Under the pieces are notes generated by a model. It ran no database searches and was not told where the DNA came from. It was given only the letters and a program-made list of their open reading frames with translations. Source: Leptospiraceae bacterium (lineage in GTDB: Bacteria > Spirochaetota > Leptospiria > Leptospirales > Leptospiraceae). From it: 64,000 nucleotides of DNA. Positions within the stretch are counted from its first letter, which is position 1. Each line of letters begins with the position of its first letter. The DNA lies in contig JADJSX010000024.1 in NCBI GenBank assembly GCA_016711485.1, positions 483,835 through 547,834 of the forward strand, given 5' to 3'. Shown here piece after piece: positions 55,513 through 63,694 of this stretch. A program made the translations under genes and the position numbers.

Positions 55513-55651
55513 ATTTTACCCCGTCTCGTTCAAAACATCTCTTTATAATAGAAAGACAATCCGTTTTTACTGTAAGTTAAACTTTGATGGATAGAATAGG
55601 AGAAATTTAAGGGAGAACTTGAGTGCAAATTAGACGATAGCCGCTAGAAAT
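55513..55651 (+). repeat. 128-bp repeat, copy 13 (divergent)
   Basis: Left end ATTTTACCCCGTCTCGTTC; centre TAAGTTAAACTTTGATGG differs from all others; right end GACGATAGCCGCTAGAAA. The core GTTGGAT is changed to CTTGAGT, so possibly inactive. 55652-55776 has no gene. Confidence 0.85.
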
Positions 55652-55776
55652 AAAAGTATGGATTCTCTAAGATCAAATTTCAGAAGCGAATAAGGGTTAA
55701 ATAATTGCTGTTGACCGAAAACTCTATATCTTAAATATAAGTAATTATAAGTTAGTTCACTAACAAGGTTCTAAAA

Positions 55777-57288
55777 ATGAAGATTTCCGATTTAATTTCC
55801 AAGAAATTGAATATGCTCGGGACTCTCTTTGCTTTCACTGTCATTTCCATTATTCCTTTTTTACTACTGGTTTATTTTCACTCTTATTTCTATCGCATTT
55901 TCGATATTCAATCTTATTTAATCGTTCATAATTTAATTGAATTCTTTAGTGCAATTGTTTCATTTTCTATCTTCGGAATCGGTTGGTATTCTTATGATCA
56001 ATCCAAAAATCAGCATTCCCTTTTTTTGAGTGTCTCATTTTTAACAATAGGAATGATAGATTTAATGCATACGCTTGGATACTTAGGAATGCCAAACTTA
56101 ATCACTCCGAATTCTGAAAACAAATCATCTCAGTTTTGGATTGTGGCGAGATTTTTATCGGCGGTTAGCTTCCTGTTAAGTGCTTATATTTATAGGTACA
56201 GAAATATTTCCTTTCTCTCAAGAAAAAACCTGATGGTGTTTTCAATTATTTTCTCTTTTCTTGTTTTCATAACTGTAACCTTTTTCCAAGATGAACTGCC
56301 TGCTACTTTTATTAAAGGAATAGGACTAACATCGGTTAAAAAAAATTCCGAATACCTAATTATTTTTCTCTATATTTTGGCGACTATCGTTTATATAAAA
56401 AGAATTTGGAAAACAAATGATCTTTCTATTTTCTTCTTTCCTTTTGCATTTATTCTATGCATTATTAGAGAATTTATTTTTACCACTTACGAAAGTGTAT
56501 TCGATACCTATAATTTATTAGGTCACCTATACAAGATTATTTGCACTTACATTATTTATAGAGCTGTGTTTGTGTCTTCCGTTTACGTGCCTTATAATGA
56601 ACTGAAAAATGAAGTTTCCGAGCATCTCCTATCAAAGGAAAAAATAACAAAATCGTTGAAAGAAAAGGAAACCCTCATTCGTGAACTTTACCATCGCACC
56701 AAAAACACACTTCATTTCATTCAAAGTCTCATCCATTTACAAGCACATGAATTCAATTCGAACAATGAAATCAAAGTATTAGTGAAAAAAACTGACAAAA
56801 GAATTCAATCAGTAGCCCTTGTGCAAGAAATGTTATATAAATCGAAAGATTTGTCTAACATCAATAGCAGAGAATATATTGAGGAGCTGACAGGAATGAT
56901 TTTGAAAGGATACCATCTTGAAAATGACAAAGTAATTTTGCAATTGGAACTGGACGATCAAAACATCTTGCTAGATACCGCGATTCCATTTGGGCTGATC
57001 ATAAATGAATTGATGACCAATACCTTGAATTATGCATTTCCTAAAGATCAGAAAGGCGTTATCTCCCTTCACCTAAAAAATCAAGATGGGATAATTAATT
57101 TTATCTATTCTGATAATGGAATTGGTCTCCCTGAGGCTTTCGATTTTAGAAATCAATCAAGTCTTGGCGCGAAACTGATTCATATATTAGGCGAAGATCA
57201 GATGAAAGGAAATATTTTGATAGAATCTATTCAAGGATTTTCTTTTCAATTAAACTTTCCCCTAAATTTATATCATGCAAGAGTGTAG
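55777..57288 (+). CDS. Membrane histidine kinase (MASE3-like sensor, HisKA_2)
   Basis: 503 aa. The N-terminal ~270 residues carry about seven membrane helices in MASE3 style (TIGMIDLMHTLGYLGM). A short coiled coil leads to a HisKA_2 phosphoacceptor ELYHRTKNTLHFIQSL (His near residue 308) and a HATPase with NELMTNTLNYAF and SDNGIGLPE. Four bases upstream of the response regulator, its evident partner. Confidence 0.88.
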   Translation: MKISDLISKKLNMLGTLFAFTVISIIPFLLLVYFHSYFYRIFDIQSYLIVHNLIEFFSAIVSFSIFGIGWYSYDQSKNQHSLFLSVSFLTIGMIDLMHTLGYLGMPNLITPNSENKSSQFWIVARFLSAVSFLLSAYIYRYRNISFLSRKNLMVFSIIFSFLVFITVTFFQDELPATFIKGIGLTSVKKNSEYLIIFLYILATIVYIKRIWKTNDLSIFFFPFAFILCIIREFIFTTYESVFDTYNLLGHLYKIICTYIIYRAVFVSSVYVPYNELKNEVSEHLLSKEKITKSLKEKETLIRELYHRTKNTLHFIQSLIHLQAHEFNSNNEIKVLVKKTDKRIQSVALVQEMLYKSKDLSNINSREYIEELTGMILKGYHLENDKVILQLELDDQNILLDTAIPFGLIINELMTNTLNYAFPKDQKGVISLHLKNQDGIINFIYSDNGIGLPEAFDFRNQSSLGAKLIHILGEDQMKGNILIESIQGFSFQLNFPLNLYHARV

Positions 57289-57291
57289 CTT

Positions 57292-57657
57292 ATGAATAAT
57301 CCAACGAAAATTCTGATTGTTGAAGATGAAGTAATTAACGCGATGTTTATTAAACTTCAACTTGTGAAAAATGAATTTCAAGTTTGCAATTGTGTTACGA
57401 CTGGCGAGGAGGCAATCGAATCATCCATTTCAGATATGCCTGATGTGATCTTAATGGACATTGGGCTTGCGAGTGATATGGATGGGGTAACAGCGGCGGA
57501 GCACATCCAATCAAAACAGGATATCCCAATTATTTTTCTCTCTGCTTTCAAAACAGAAGCAATTCAAGAACGTACCTCACAAATAAAGCCTGGTATATTT
57601 TTGGATAAACCTGTAGATATAAGTAAGCTTATAACAGTGTTAAAGTTATTGAAATAA
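57292..57657 (+). CDS. Single-domain response regulator
   Basis: 121 aa REC domain only. Acidic pocket IVEDE, phospho-acceptor Asp in VILMDIGL, Ser in FLSAF and Lys in LDKPVD. No output domain, so it signals by protein interaction. Co-transcribed with the kinase. Confidence 0.9.
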   Translation: MNNPTKILIVEDEVINAMFIKLQLVKNEFQVCNCVTTGEEAIESSISDMPDVILMDIGLASDMDGVTAAEHIQSKQDIPIIFLSAFKTEAIQERTSQIKPGIFLDKPVDISKLITVLKLLK

Positions 57658-57708
57658 ATGATCCCAATCCCTAAACATTGAAAGGTTGAAAAGGCACTTA
57701 CACAAATT

Positions 57709-58070
57709 CTATTGCTGAACACAAATCAAATGATGAGAGTTATTACAAGTCTGACTGGTATTGTTCCATAAAACACCTGTGCCCGTATTATCGGGATTTG
57801 CGATTAATCCTGAATCTCCCCCTGCAGATGAGGTCCATTCCAGACACTTGAGCCCTGGAGGAGCAAAGCCAATTTCTAATGATACCCATTCAATAGAAAT
57901 ATAGGTCCAAGAAAAGCCACCAGCAGTCGAGAATGCATTAGTCAATGGCAATGTAAAGATACGATTCGCAGTTGTTGTCCCAATAAATGCATTATCCCCT
58001 GCTCGAAAATATTGTGTATTTGCCGTAAAAACCCAATCTGTCCCATCGCCTCCGTTTGTTGGAGAGCTAA
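57709..58070 (-). pseudogene. DUF1554-type lipoprotein, C-terminal fragment
   Basis: About 120 residues of the C-terminal part: NGGDGTDWVFTANTQYFR, IEWVSLEIGFAPPGLKCLEW, ending CNNSHHLICVQQ as in leptospiral DUF1554 proteins. The signal peptide and first half are missing; the frame runs directly into repeat copy 14 at 58071. Confidence 0.8.
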
Positions 58071-58203
58071 ATTTTACCCCGTTTCGTTCAAAACATCTCA
58101 TTATGAGAGAAAGGCAATCCTTTTAGCTTTTAATTTGTGAGAATAGAATGGGAGACAGTTTTGGGAGAAGTTGGATGCAAATTAGGCGATAGCCGCTAGA
58201 AAG
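58071..58203 (+). repeat. 128-bp repeat, copy 14
   Basis: Copy 12/15 subtype without hairpin insert; shortened centre (CCTTTTAGCTTTTAATTTG). Retains the pairing TCTCAT / ATGAGA in the left arm. Confidence 0.95.
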
Positions 58204-58302
58204 AAAATAATCTATGATAGAAAGATGCCCTTATAGAATAAGTTAAGGGCAAATAATTATTAGTCGTATAAGAAATAAAAAAAATTCCAAGTAAAAAAAC
58301 AA

Positions 58303-58344
58303 TTGACATTTACACGTATTCTCTAATAGTAAATATACGTGTAA
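58303..58344 (+). promoter_or_regulatory. Promoter and operator of the VapBC module
   Basis: TTGACA at 58303-58308. Then a perfect 10-bp dyad TTACACGTAT (58310-58319) and ATACGTGTAA (58335-58344), spaced 15, which would cover the -10 region and end 11 bases before the ATG at 58356. Typical site for antitoxin autorepression. Confidence 0.65.
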
Positions 58345-58355
58345 GAGGCTTGATT

Positions 58356-58607
58356 ATGACTACGAAATTAACTTTATCTATTGAGAAAGATATTATCGAG
58401 AATGCTAAAATTTATGCAGAAAGGCATAGCAAAAGTCTATCTCGCTTAATTCAAGATTACTTGGAAAGCATTTCGAAAACTGATAGAGACGAGATCTCAC
58501 GCTCTATTCCCCCTATAACAAAAGAACTAGCTGGAATTTTAAAGGGCAAAAAACAAATCAATTTCAGGGAAGATATTACATCTTATTTGGAAAAGAAATA
58601 TAAGTGA
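58356..58607 (+). CDS. VapB-like antitoxin (RHH, DUF6364 type)
   Basis: 83 aa from ATG 58356 with AAGAGG upstream (the TTG at 58350 is less likely). N-terminus TTKLTLSIEKDIIENAKIYA with HSKSLSRLIQDYLES is the DUF6364-like ribbon-helix-helix. The stop overlaps the toxin GTG by 4 bases (GTGA). Confidence 0.85.
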   Translation: MTTKLTLSIEKDIIENAKIYAERHSKSLSRLIQDYLESISKTDRDEISRSIPPITKELAGILKGKKQINFREDITSYLEKKYK

Positions 58608-59029
58608 AGCCAAAAGTTTATTTAGATACAGACATTTTAATGGACTATCTCTACGCAAGAGAACCGTTCTTTAAAGATTCCGTTGAAATTATATCGCTTA
58701 TTGAATCCGGGAAAATCAAAGGTTATATATCTTCCTTGATCATTTGGAATTTATATTATCTATTAACAAAAGCCCTGGGCGAAAAATCAGGACGAGATAA
58801 AATTAAAAAATTTCGATCGCTTATAGATATAATTGCAATTGATGGAAAGATCATTGACATGGGTTTGAATTCCAAGATGAAAGACTTTGAAGATGCAATT
58901 CAATATTACGCCGCTAAATCCGAAGGAGTAAAGTATCTTGTAACTCGAAATAAAAAAGATTATCTCTCCCAAGGGTTAACAGTTCTTACCCCCAAAGAAT
59001 TGTTACATACTCTTAAAGAGATTTTATAA
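58604..59029 (+). CDS. VapC-like PIN-domain toxin
   Basis: 141 aa from GTG 58604. PIN acidic residues: YLDTDILMDYL, an internal Glu, KDFEDAIQYYAA, and YLVTRNKKDYL. Predicted endoribonuclease. Coupled to the RHH antitoxin. Confidence 0.88.
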   Translation: MKPKVYLDTDILMDYLYAREPFFKDSVEIISLIESGKIKGYISSLIIWNLYYLLTKALGEKSGRDKIKKFRSLIDIIAIDGKIIDMGLNSKMKDFEDAIQYYAAKSEGVKYLVTRNKKDYLSQGLTVLTPKELLHTLKEIL

Positions 59030-59040
59030 CAAACCTCAAA

Positions 59041-59760
59041 ATGACTAAGAAAACTATTTGTGTATTTATAATAATAATCTTTTTACAATCTTGTTTTATG
59101 TCTGAAGGATTAGTAAAAATAGGAAAAATCACTTTATTTCCTATAGACGAGATTTCGAAAGTGAAAAAAAAGGACTCCCAGAAAAGAGTTTGCGAAGTTA
59201 CAGATCCTGAATTATTCTTGAATTCACAGAATGCTCAGGAAAGGAGAAAATCTTATCTTGAATCATTATTTATTGGTGGATTTATTTTAGATTTAGGTAT
59301 TGCAGGGTATGGAATCTATTATGGAATCAATACTTCTTCTGCTCCAATCACTTTACTCGGAGTTCTCTGGCTTATGGCTTCAGTATTTGGAATAGAAAAA
59401 GGAGAAAAAGAAAAGCATGAATATCTAGGTTGGTTTAAATATAGATTAAATAAAAATGGATGGCTTATAAACTCTTCCTCTGACTGTTCCAATGTTTCAG
59501 ATTATTACTTTTATGAAAATTTTCGCGAACATAATGGCGTTGGCTGTGAAGCAAATCTGAAAGAGGAATATAATTTATTTTATGATAAGCTTATGAAAGA
59601 TAGCTATATTGATCCTAAAAAAAGATTAGATTTAATTAAAGTAATAGGGGAACCAATTGTCTTATCAAATCAAGAATCAAATTTTAAGCAACATTGTAAG
59701 ACATCTCTTTATATTTATTTTGAAAATGGACAATCTGGTTTAAAACATATTTTAAAATAA
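59041..59760 (+). CDS. Lipoprotein with internal membrane segment
   Basis: 239 aa. Signal MTKKTICVFIIIIFLQSC with lipobox Cys18; a second hydrophobic stretch near 78-118 (FILDLGIAGYGIYYGI, ITLLGVLWLMASVFGI). Several cysteines in the C-terminal half. Family unknown. Follows VapC by 11 bases. Confidence 0.65.
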   Translation: MTKKTICVFIIIIFLQSCFMSEGLVKIGKITLFPIDEISKVKKKDSQKRVCEVTDPELFLNSQNAQERRKSYLESLFIGGFILDLGIAGYGIYYGINTSSAPITLLGVLWLMASVFGIEKGEKEKHEYLGWFKYRLNKNGWLINSSSDCSNVSDYYFYENFREHNGVGCEANLKEEYNLFYDKLMKDSYIDPKKRLDLIKVIGEPIVLSNQESNFKQHCKTSLYIYFENGQSGLKHILK

Positions 59761-59838
59761 AAAGAACTCCAAGAAGTTTTAAGAAAGAAGAATTAAAAAT
59801 GACTTACCAATTAAATTTCAATAGCCAAAGTCCATACT

Positions 59839-60071
59839 ATGGACTATCGAACTAGAATTACATCTGATCAAGGAATTATGTTTGGAAAACCAATCATTTA
59901 TGCTTTCCAAGGAAGAGCTGATTGCAAGTTAGAATTATCGCCGATGAAAACATTGATGCCTACATTATCGAATCCTTAAGAAATGCGAATTATGAAGTTT
60001 TGTCTATTCGTTAAAGCTATAGAGGAATTAAAGATATTGAAATAATCGTTATGGGAAATTTAGTGTTGTAA
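59839..60071 (+). pseudogene. Decayed DUF433-DUF5615 toxin-antitoxin pair
   Basis: ATG 59839 reads MDYRTRITSDQGIMFGKPII, the start of a DUF433 antitoxin, then unrelated sequence. A shifted frame then gives RIIADENIDAYIIESLRNA and YEVLSIR-stop-SYRGIKDIEII, the start of a DUF5615 toxin. The region between the two has been deleted and the toxin has a nonsense codon. An intact pair is at 19594-20192. Confidence 0.7.
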
Positions 60072-60101
60072 CTAAAAATAAAATTCGGATTAGAGATATT
60101 A

Positions 60102-60275
60102 TTGATAGAATACTTTAACTTGTATTTTGAACCGGATGATACAAGAGTAAAATATAAATTAGCCGCTAGAATTTTTTTTATAGTTCTTCTTTTGCTTACA
60201 AGTTTTCATTTTTCTTGTAAGAATAAAATTTCTCAATCTGTTAATGGACCTGATTTTTACTTCACAAAAGAGAAA
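60102..60275 (+). pseudogene. Lipoprotein-like fragment cut by repeat copy 15
   Basis: Contains ARIFFIVLLLLTSFHFSC, a lipoprotein-type signal, then KNKISQSVNGPDFYF, and continues into the repeat as SPVSFKTSLYER. The native mature part is missing. Confidence 0.5.
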
Positions 60276-60415
60276 ATTTCCCCCGTTTCGTTCAAAACAT
60301 CTCTCTATGAGAGATAGACAATCCGTTTTTACTTTTAGCTTTTAATTTGTGAGAATAGAATGGGAGACAGTTTTGGGAGAAGTTGGATGCAAATTAGGCG
60401 ATAGCCGCTAGAAAG
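60276..60415 (+). repeat. 128-bp repeat, copy 15
   Basis: Last copy in the window. Begins ATTTCCCCCG; left arm has the perfect hairpin ATCTCTC-TAT-GAGAGAT; right half of the copy 12/14 subtype. Confidence 0.95.
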
Positions 60416-60818
60416 AAAAGATAAAAAAATGCTTGAAAGGACATTAGACAATAGCAATAACCTGACCTTAGGACATGAGAGGAATAGTAATGATTAAACC
60501 TTTTTTGGATAGTTTAGAATACAATGAAAAAGGCAATTCTGTTACCTTGGTAAAAAAATTCATATAAAAAATCTTTACTCTACTTAGAGGAAGTATTGAC
60601 TTTAAATCAGAATCTGGCAAAAGTGCAAAGGTCTTCTTTGGCATCCCCCTGGAAGTAATGAATCATGCATAATCAACTTAAACAAATATTCATAAATCTC
60701 TCAAATTACCATACTACGGAAGATTCGATTCCCCTTTGTTTAATTCGGTTACCGAGTTAATTCTCTCTTACTAATTATTTATAAAAAATTTACAAGGAAA
60801 CACATTACAACTAAGTCA
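60416..60818. other. Intergenic, nothing recognised
   Basis: About 400 bases with only tiny frames (for example MIKPFLDSLEYNEKGN from 60490). It presumably once held the promoter of the lipoxygenase gene. Confidence 0.4.
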
Positions 60819-62900
60819 ATGAAACCAAACTACCCTACTCTACCCCAAAACGTGAACGATCCGAAAGAGAAAGAAAGCCGAGCTTTTCAACTATCGCTTG
60901 CAAGAACTCAATACAATTATATGCGATCTTACCTAGATGGAGTTCCACTTTCCGCTGATGTCCCAGATGGTGAAAAATTTTCATTAGAATACGAGGCTAA
61001 AGTCTTGGCTGTTTTTTTACCTCTCGCAGACAATTTCAAAAAAGTCGTTCTTGGTTTACTAGAGAAAGAGCTTGAAAATGATTTTACTATAAATGAATTT
61101 CACCGAATCAAAGAAAGCTATGAAAAATTAGAAAAAGAAATGAGCCTTAACTTGGTAAAGGACATTAAAAACTTAGAAGGTTTTGTGAAAAGTTTATTAG
61201 AACTCCCAAAGGATATTAAAGATTTGATCAATCAAATCACCGGTATTCCTAAAGATATAGCGAAAATGGCGACTGGTTTAGAACAAGTTTTCGGTGATTT
61301 TATTAAAGAAGGACCTACTGCATTCTTAAAATCAACCATGTATGATATGCTGCGTGAGACTCATGGAAATAATTATCTCCAGGCTAAATCCATCGATGAC
61401 TATGAAAATCTTTTTAGTTCTCTTCCAAAACCACTTACCCTGGAAATAGAAGAAAAATCCTGGATGCTTAAAGATAAAAAACCGTGGAAGCAAGATTGGT
61501 ATTTCTGTCATTTACAAATCGCTGGCTACAATACTACTCTACTACAGGGAATCAGGACTGAAATTACCTCAGAAAAATATACTGTTATTCTTTCCGAATT
61601 GCAAAAGAAATTTCCGATAACAGATGATTTTACAGAAAGTTTCCGGCGATTCGGATGTAACGTTAGAAGATGCAGCTCGAAAAAAAAGACTATATGTTTG
61701 TGACTATTCAATGTTAGATGGAACATCCGCAATCGAATTTCACGGAGAACAGCGTTACATAACAGCGCCTATTGCTTTATTTTACTGGAATCCTTCACCT
61801 CCGAAAGGGTTTCCTCTGAACGGAGCGAGCAGGCTATTGCTATCCAGTTAGGTCAAAAGTTTGATCCTAAGTTACGCCAATTTTACTCAAATAACTCTTC
61901 AATGCAGGAATATTGAATCATTATAAATGGGAAATAGCAAAGTACGTTGTAAATGTGGCAAGAACAATTCAACATGAGTCAGTTGCTCATTTAGGAGCGT
62001 GTCACTAACGATTGAACCAATGATTGTGGCAGCTCATAGACAATTATCGGAAAATCACCCTATTTTCAAATTACTGATTCCTCATTTTAGATTTACAATC
62101 CAAATCAATGACTCAGCGCTTCATAGCCTTATCATCCCCGGTGGGGGGTCATAAGCAACCAACGTTGGAACAGCCATAGAAGATACACTGAAAATGTGTA
62201 GCTAACGCACACGAAATTGGCGCTTCGACGAACATAATCCGGATCTGTTATTCAACGAAAGAGGGGTGGGGTAAATATGGATTCACTTCCAGTTTTCCTT
62301 TCCGTGATGACACATTGCTTCTTTGGAAAGCTATTAAAATTTTTGTTTCAGTGCATACCTGAAAACCTACTACCAGGGCGACAAGGCAAGGTCAGTTGAT
62401 GACAGAGCTTCGGGCTGGATCAATGAAATGGTTTTCTCCCAAATACGCTGGCTTTAAAGATGGATAAACCCAAAAACAGATGATCTAAATCAACCTTCAT
62501 AAAATAGACAGTCTTGACCATCTTATTCAATTATTTCTCAAATCACCTCCATATAAATGGTCCCAACATGCTTCTGTGAATTATGCTCGTATCCGCTAAT
62601 GGCCCACTCTCCTAGTGTAGACAGAGAACTATTTTAATCCGATGCCTACCAAACGCGAAGATATTGAATCGAAACTAAAATGATAGAATGGTATCCACCA
62701 CCTGATGTTCCCCTTATAGTGTTTCCTTTGAATATCTTTTTTGAGTGGAGTTCAATTTGATACATTCGGACATTATAATTCTGATCCAAAAAAATTCCTT
62801 ACTTTAACGATCCTTGTTTAGATTTTGTCCTAGATTTTCAAGGGAATTAGCTCAGATAGAAATCCGTTATACGAAAAAGAAAAAATAACGACCCATGCCT
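60819..62900 (+). pseudogene. Lipoxygenase, multiply frameshifted
   Basis: Frame 1 (60819-61645) gives the N-terminal domain to WYFCHLQIAGYNTTLLQGI. Then in shifting frames: AARKKRLYVCDYSMLDG, YITAPIALFYWNP, AIAIQLGQKFDP, QHESVAHLGACH (the Hx4Hx4H iron ligands), IEPMIVAAHRQLSENHPIF, KLLIPHFRFTIQIND, WRFDEHNPDLLFNERGV, LPVFPFRDDTLLLWKAIK, and QHASVNYA (third iron His region) up to FDTFGHYNSDPKKF. At least eight indels or stops. The ancestral protein was a non-haem iron dioxygenase of polyunsaturated fatty acids, rare in bacteria. Confidence 0.88.
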
Positions 62901-63063
62901 TATTTATTTCAGGATACTTCGATGATTCCAAACAGTATCAGTATATAAATATAAGAGTGAGGAAAATCAATTTTTTCAAATTAAAATTACTGATAAGTTT
63001 TTTTAATTTGAGAAATTTCAATGACAAAAATTTACATTTAGCATTAAAATTAGGAGAATATAA

Positions 63064-63551
63064 ATGGCAGAAAGCAGAGAGTTGTCAAAAAAAATTTACA
63101 AATCCAAAGATCTAGCATGGGAATATACACGCTTCGGAATTCAAGATTATCGTAAGGTAGATTTATTTTACCTGAGGGAATTTATATGGGACCAGCTATT
63201 CCACCAGAAACCGAATATAATCCTCTAATATAGATGAATGGAGGAAATGATCAAAGGATTCATGACCGGATTTCCGGATATGGTATATACAAATGTTTTA
63301 GTATCAACTGTAAGTAGCTTACAATTAGTTACCTTAATTATGTATTGCAGGGAACTCATACGGGTAAGTATATGGTCTTCGAACCTACAGGACGTAAAGT
63401 ATGGTTACCGAGACTTCTACTGCTACATTAAAGTGGACTGTTAATATCAGCTTTAGATGCTTATAACCCTATTGACTTCATTAATCAGCTTTCGGTAGGT
63501 GAATATGACGTAAAACAATTTAGCGCAATGTTGATTGTTCAACCTAAATAA
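63064..63551 (+). pseudogene. Decayed gene of unknown family
   Basis: Pieces in different frames: MAESRELSKKIYKSKDLAWE, then LPEGIYMGPAIPPETEYNPL, then EPTGRKVWLPRL and ALDAYNPIDFINQLSVGEYD ending MLIVQPK. Protein-like composition and a terminal stop at 63551, but no family recognised. Follows the lipoxygenase remnant. Confidence 0.45.
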
Positions 63552-63694
63552 GATACAAAATTAGTAATTTTGTGATTTTATGACTTACAATTCAAAAACT
63601 TGTTGCCAAAAGTAAATTAAAAGGGTAAAAAGTAAATAATCTATTTTTACTTGGTGAAAAAGATTTTTAGATTTTCGAATAAGAGGAGTAATGT

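Noticed and set aside
28494..60415. Calling the repeats canonical integron attC sites
   Set aside because: GTTGGAT fits the right core, but the left core is not RYYYAAC, conserved sequence extends past the crossover point, large core-like genes lie between copies and no integron integrase is in the window. Kept only as a hypothesis.
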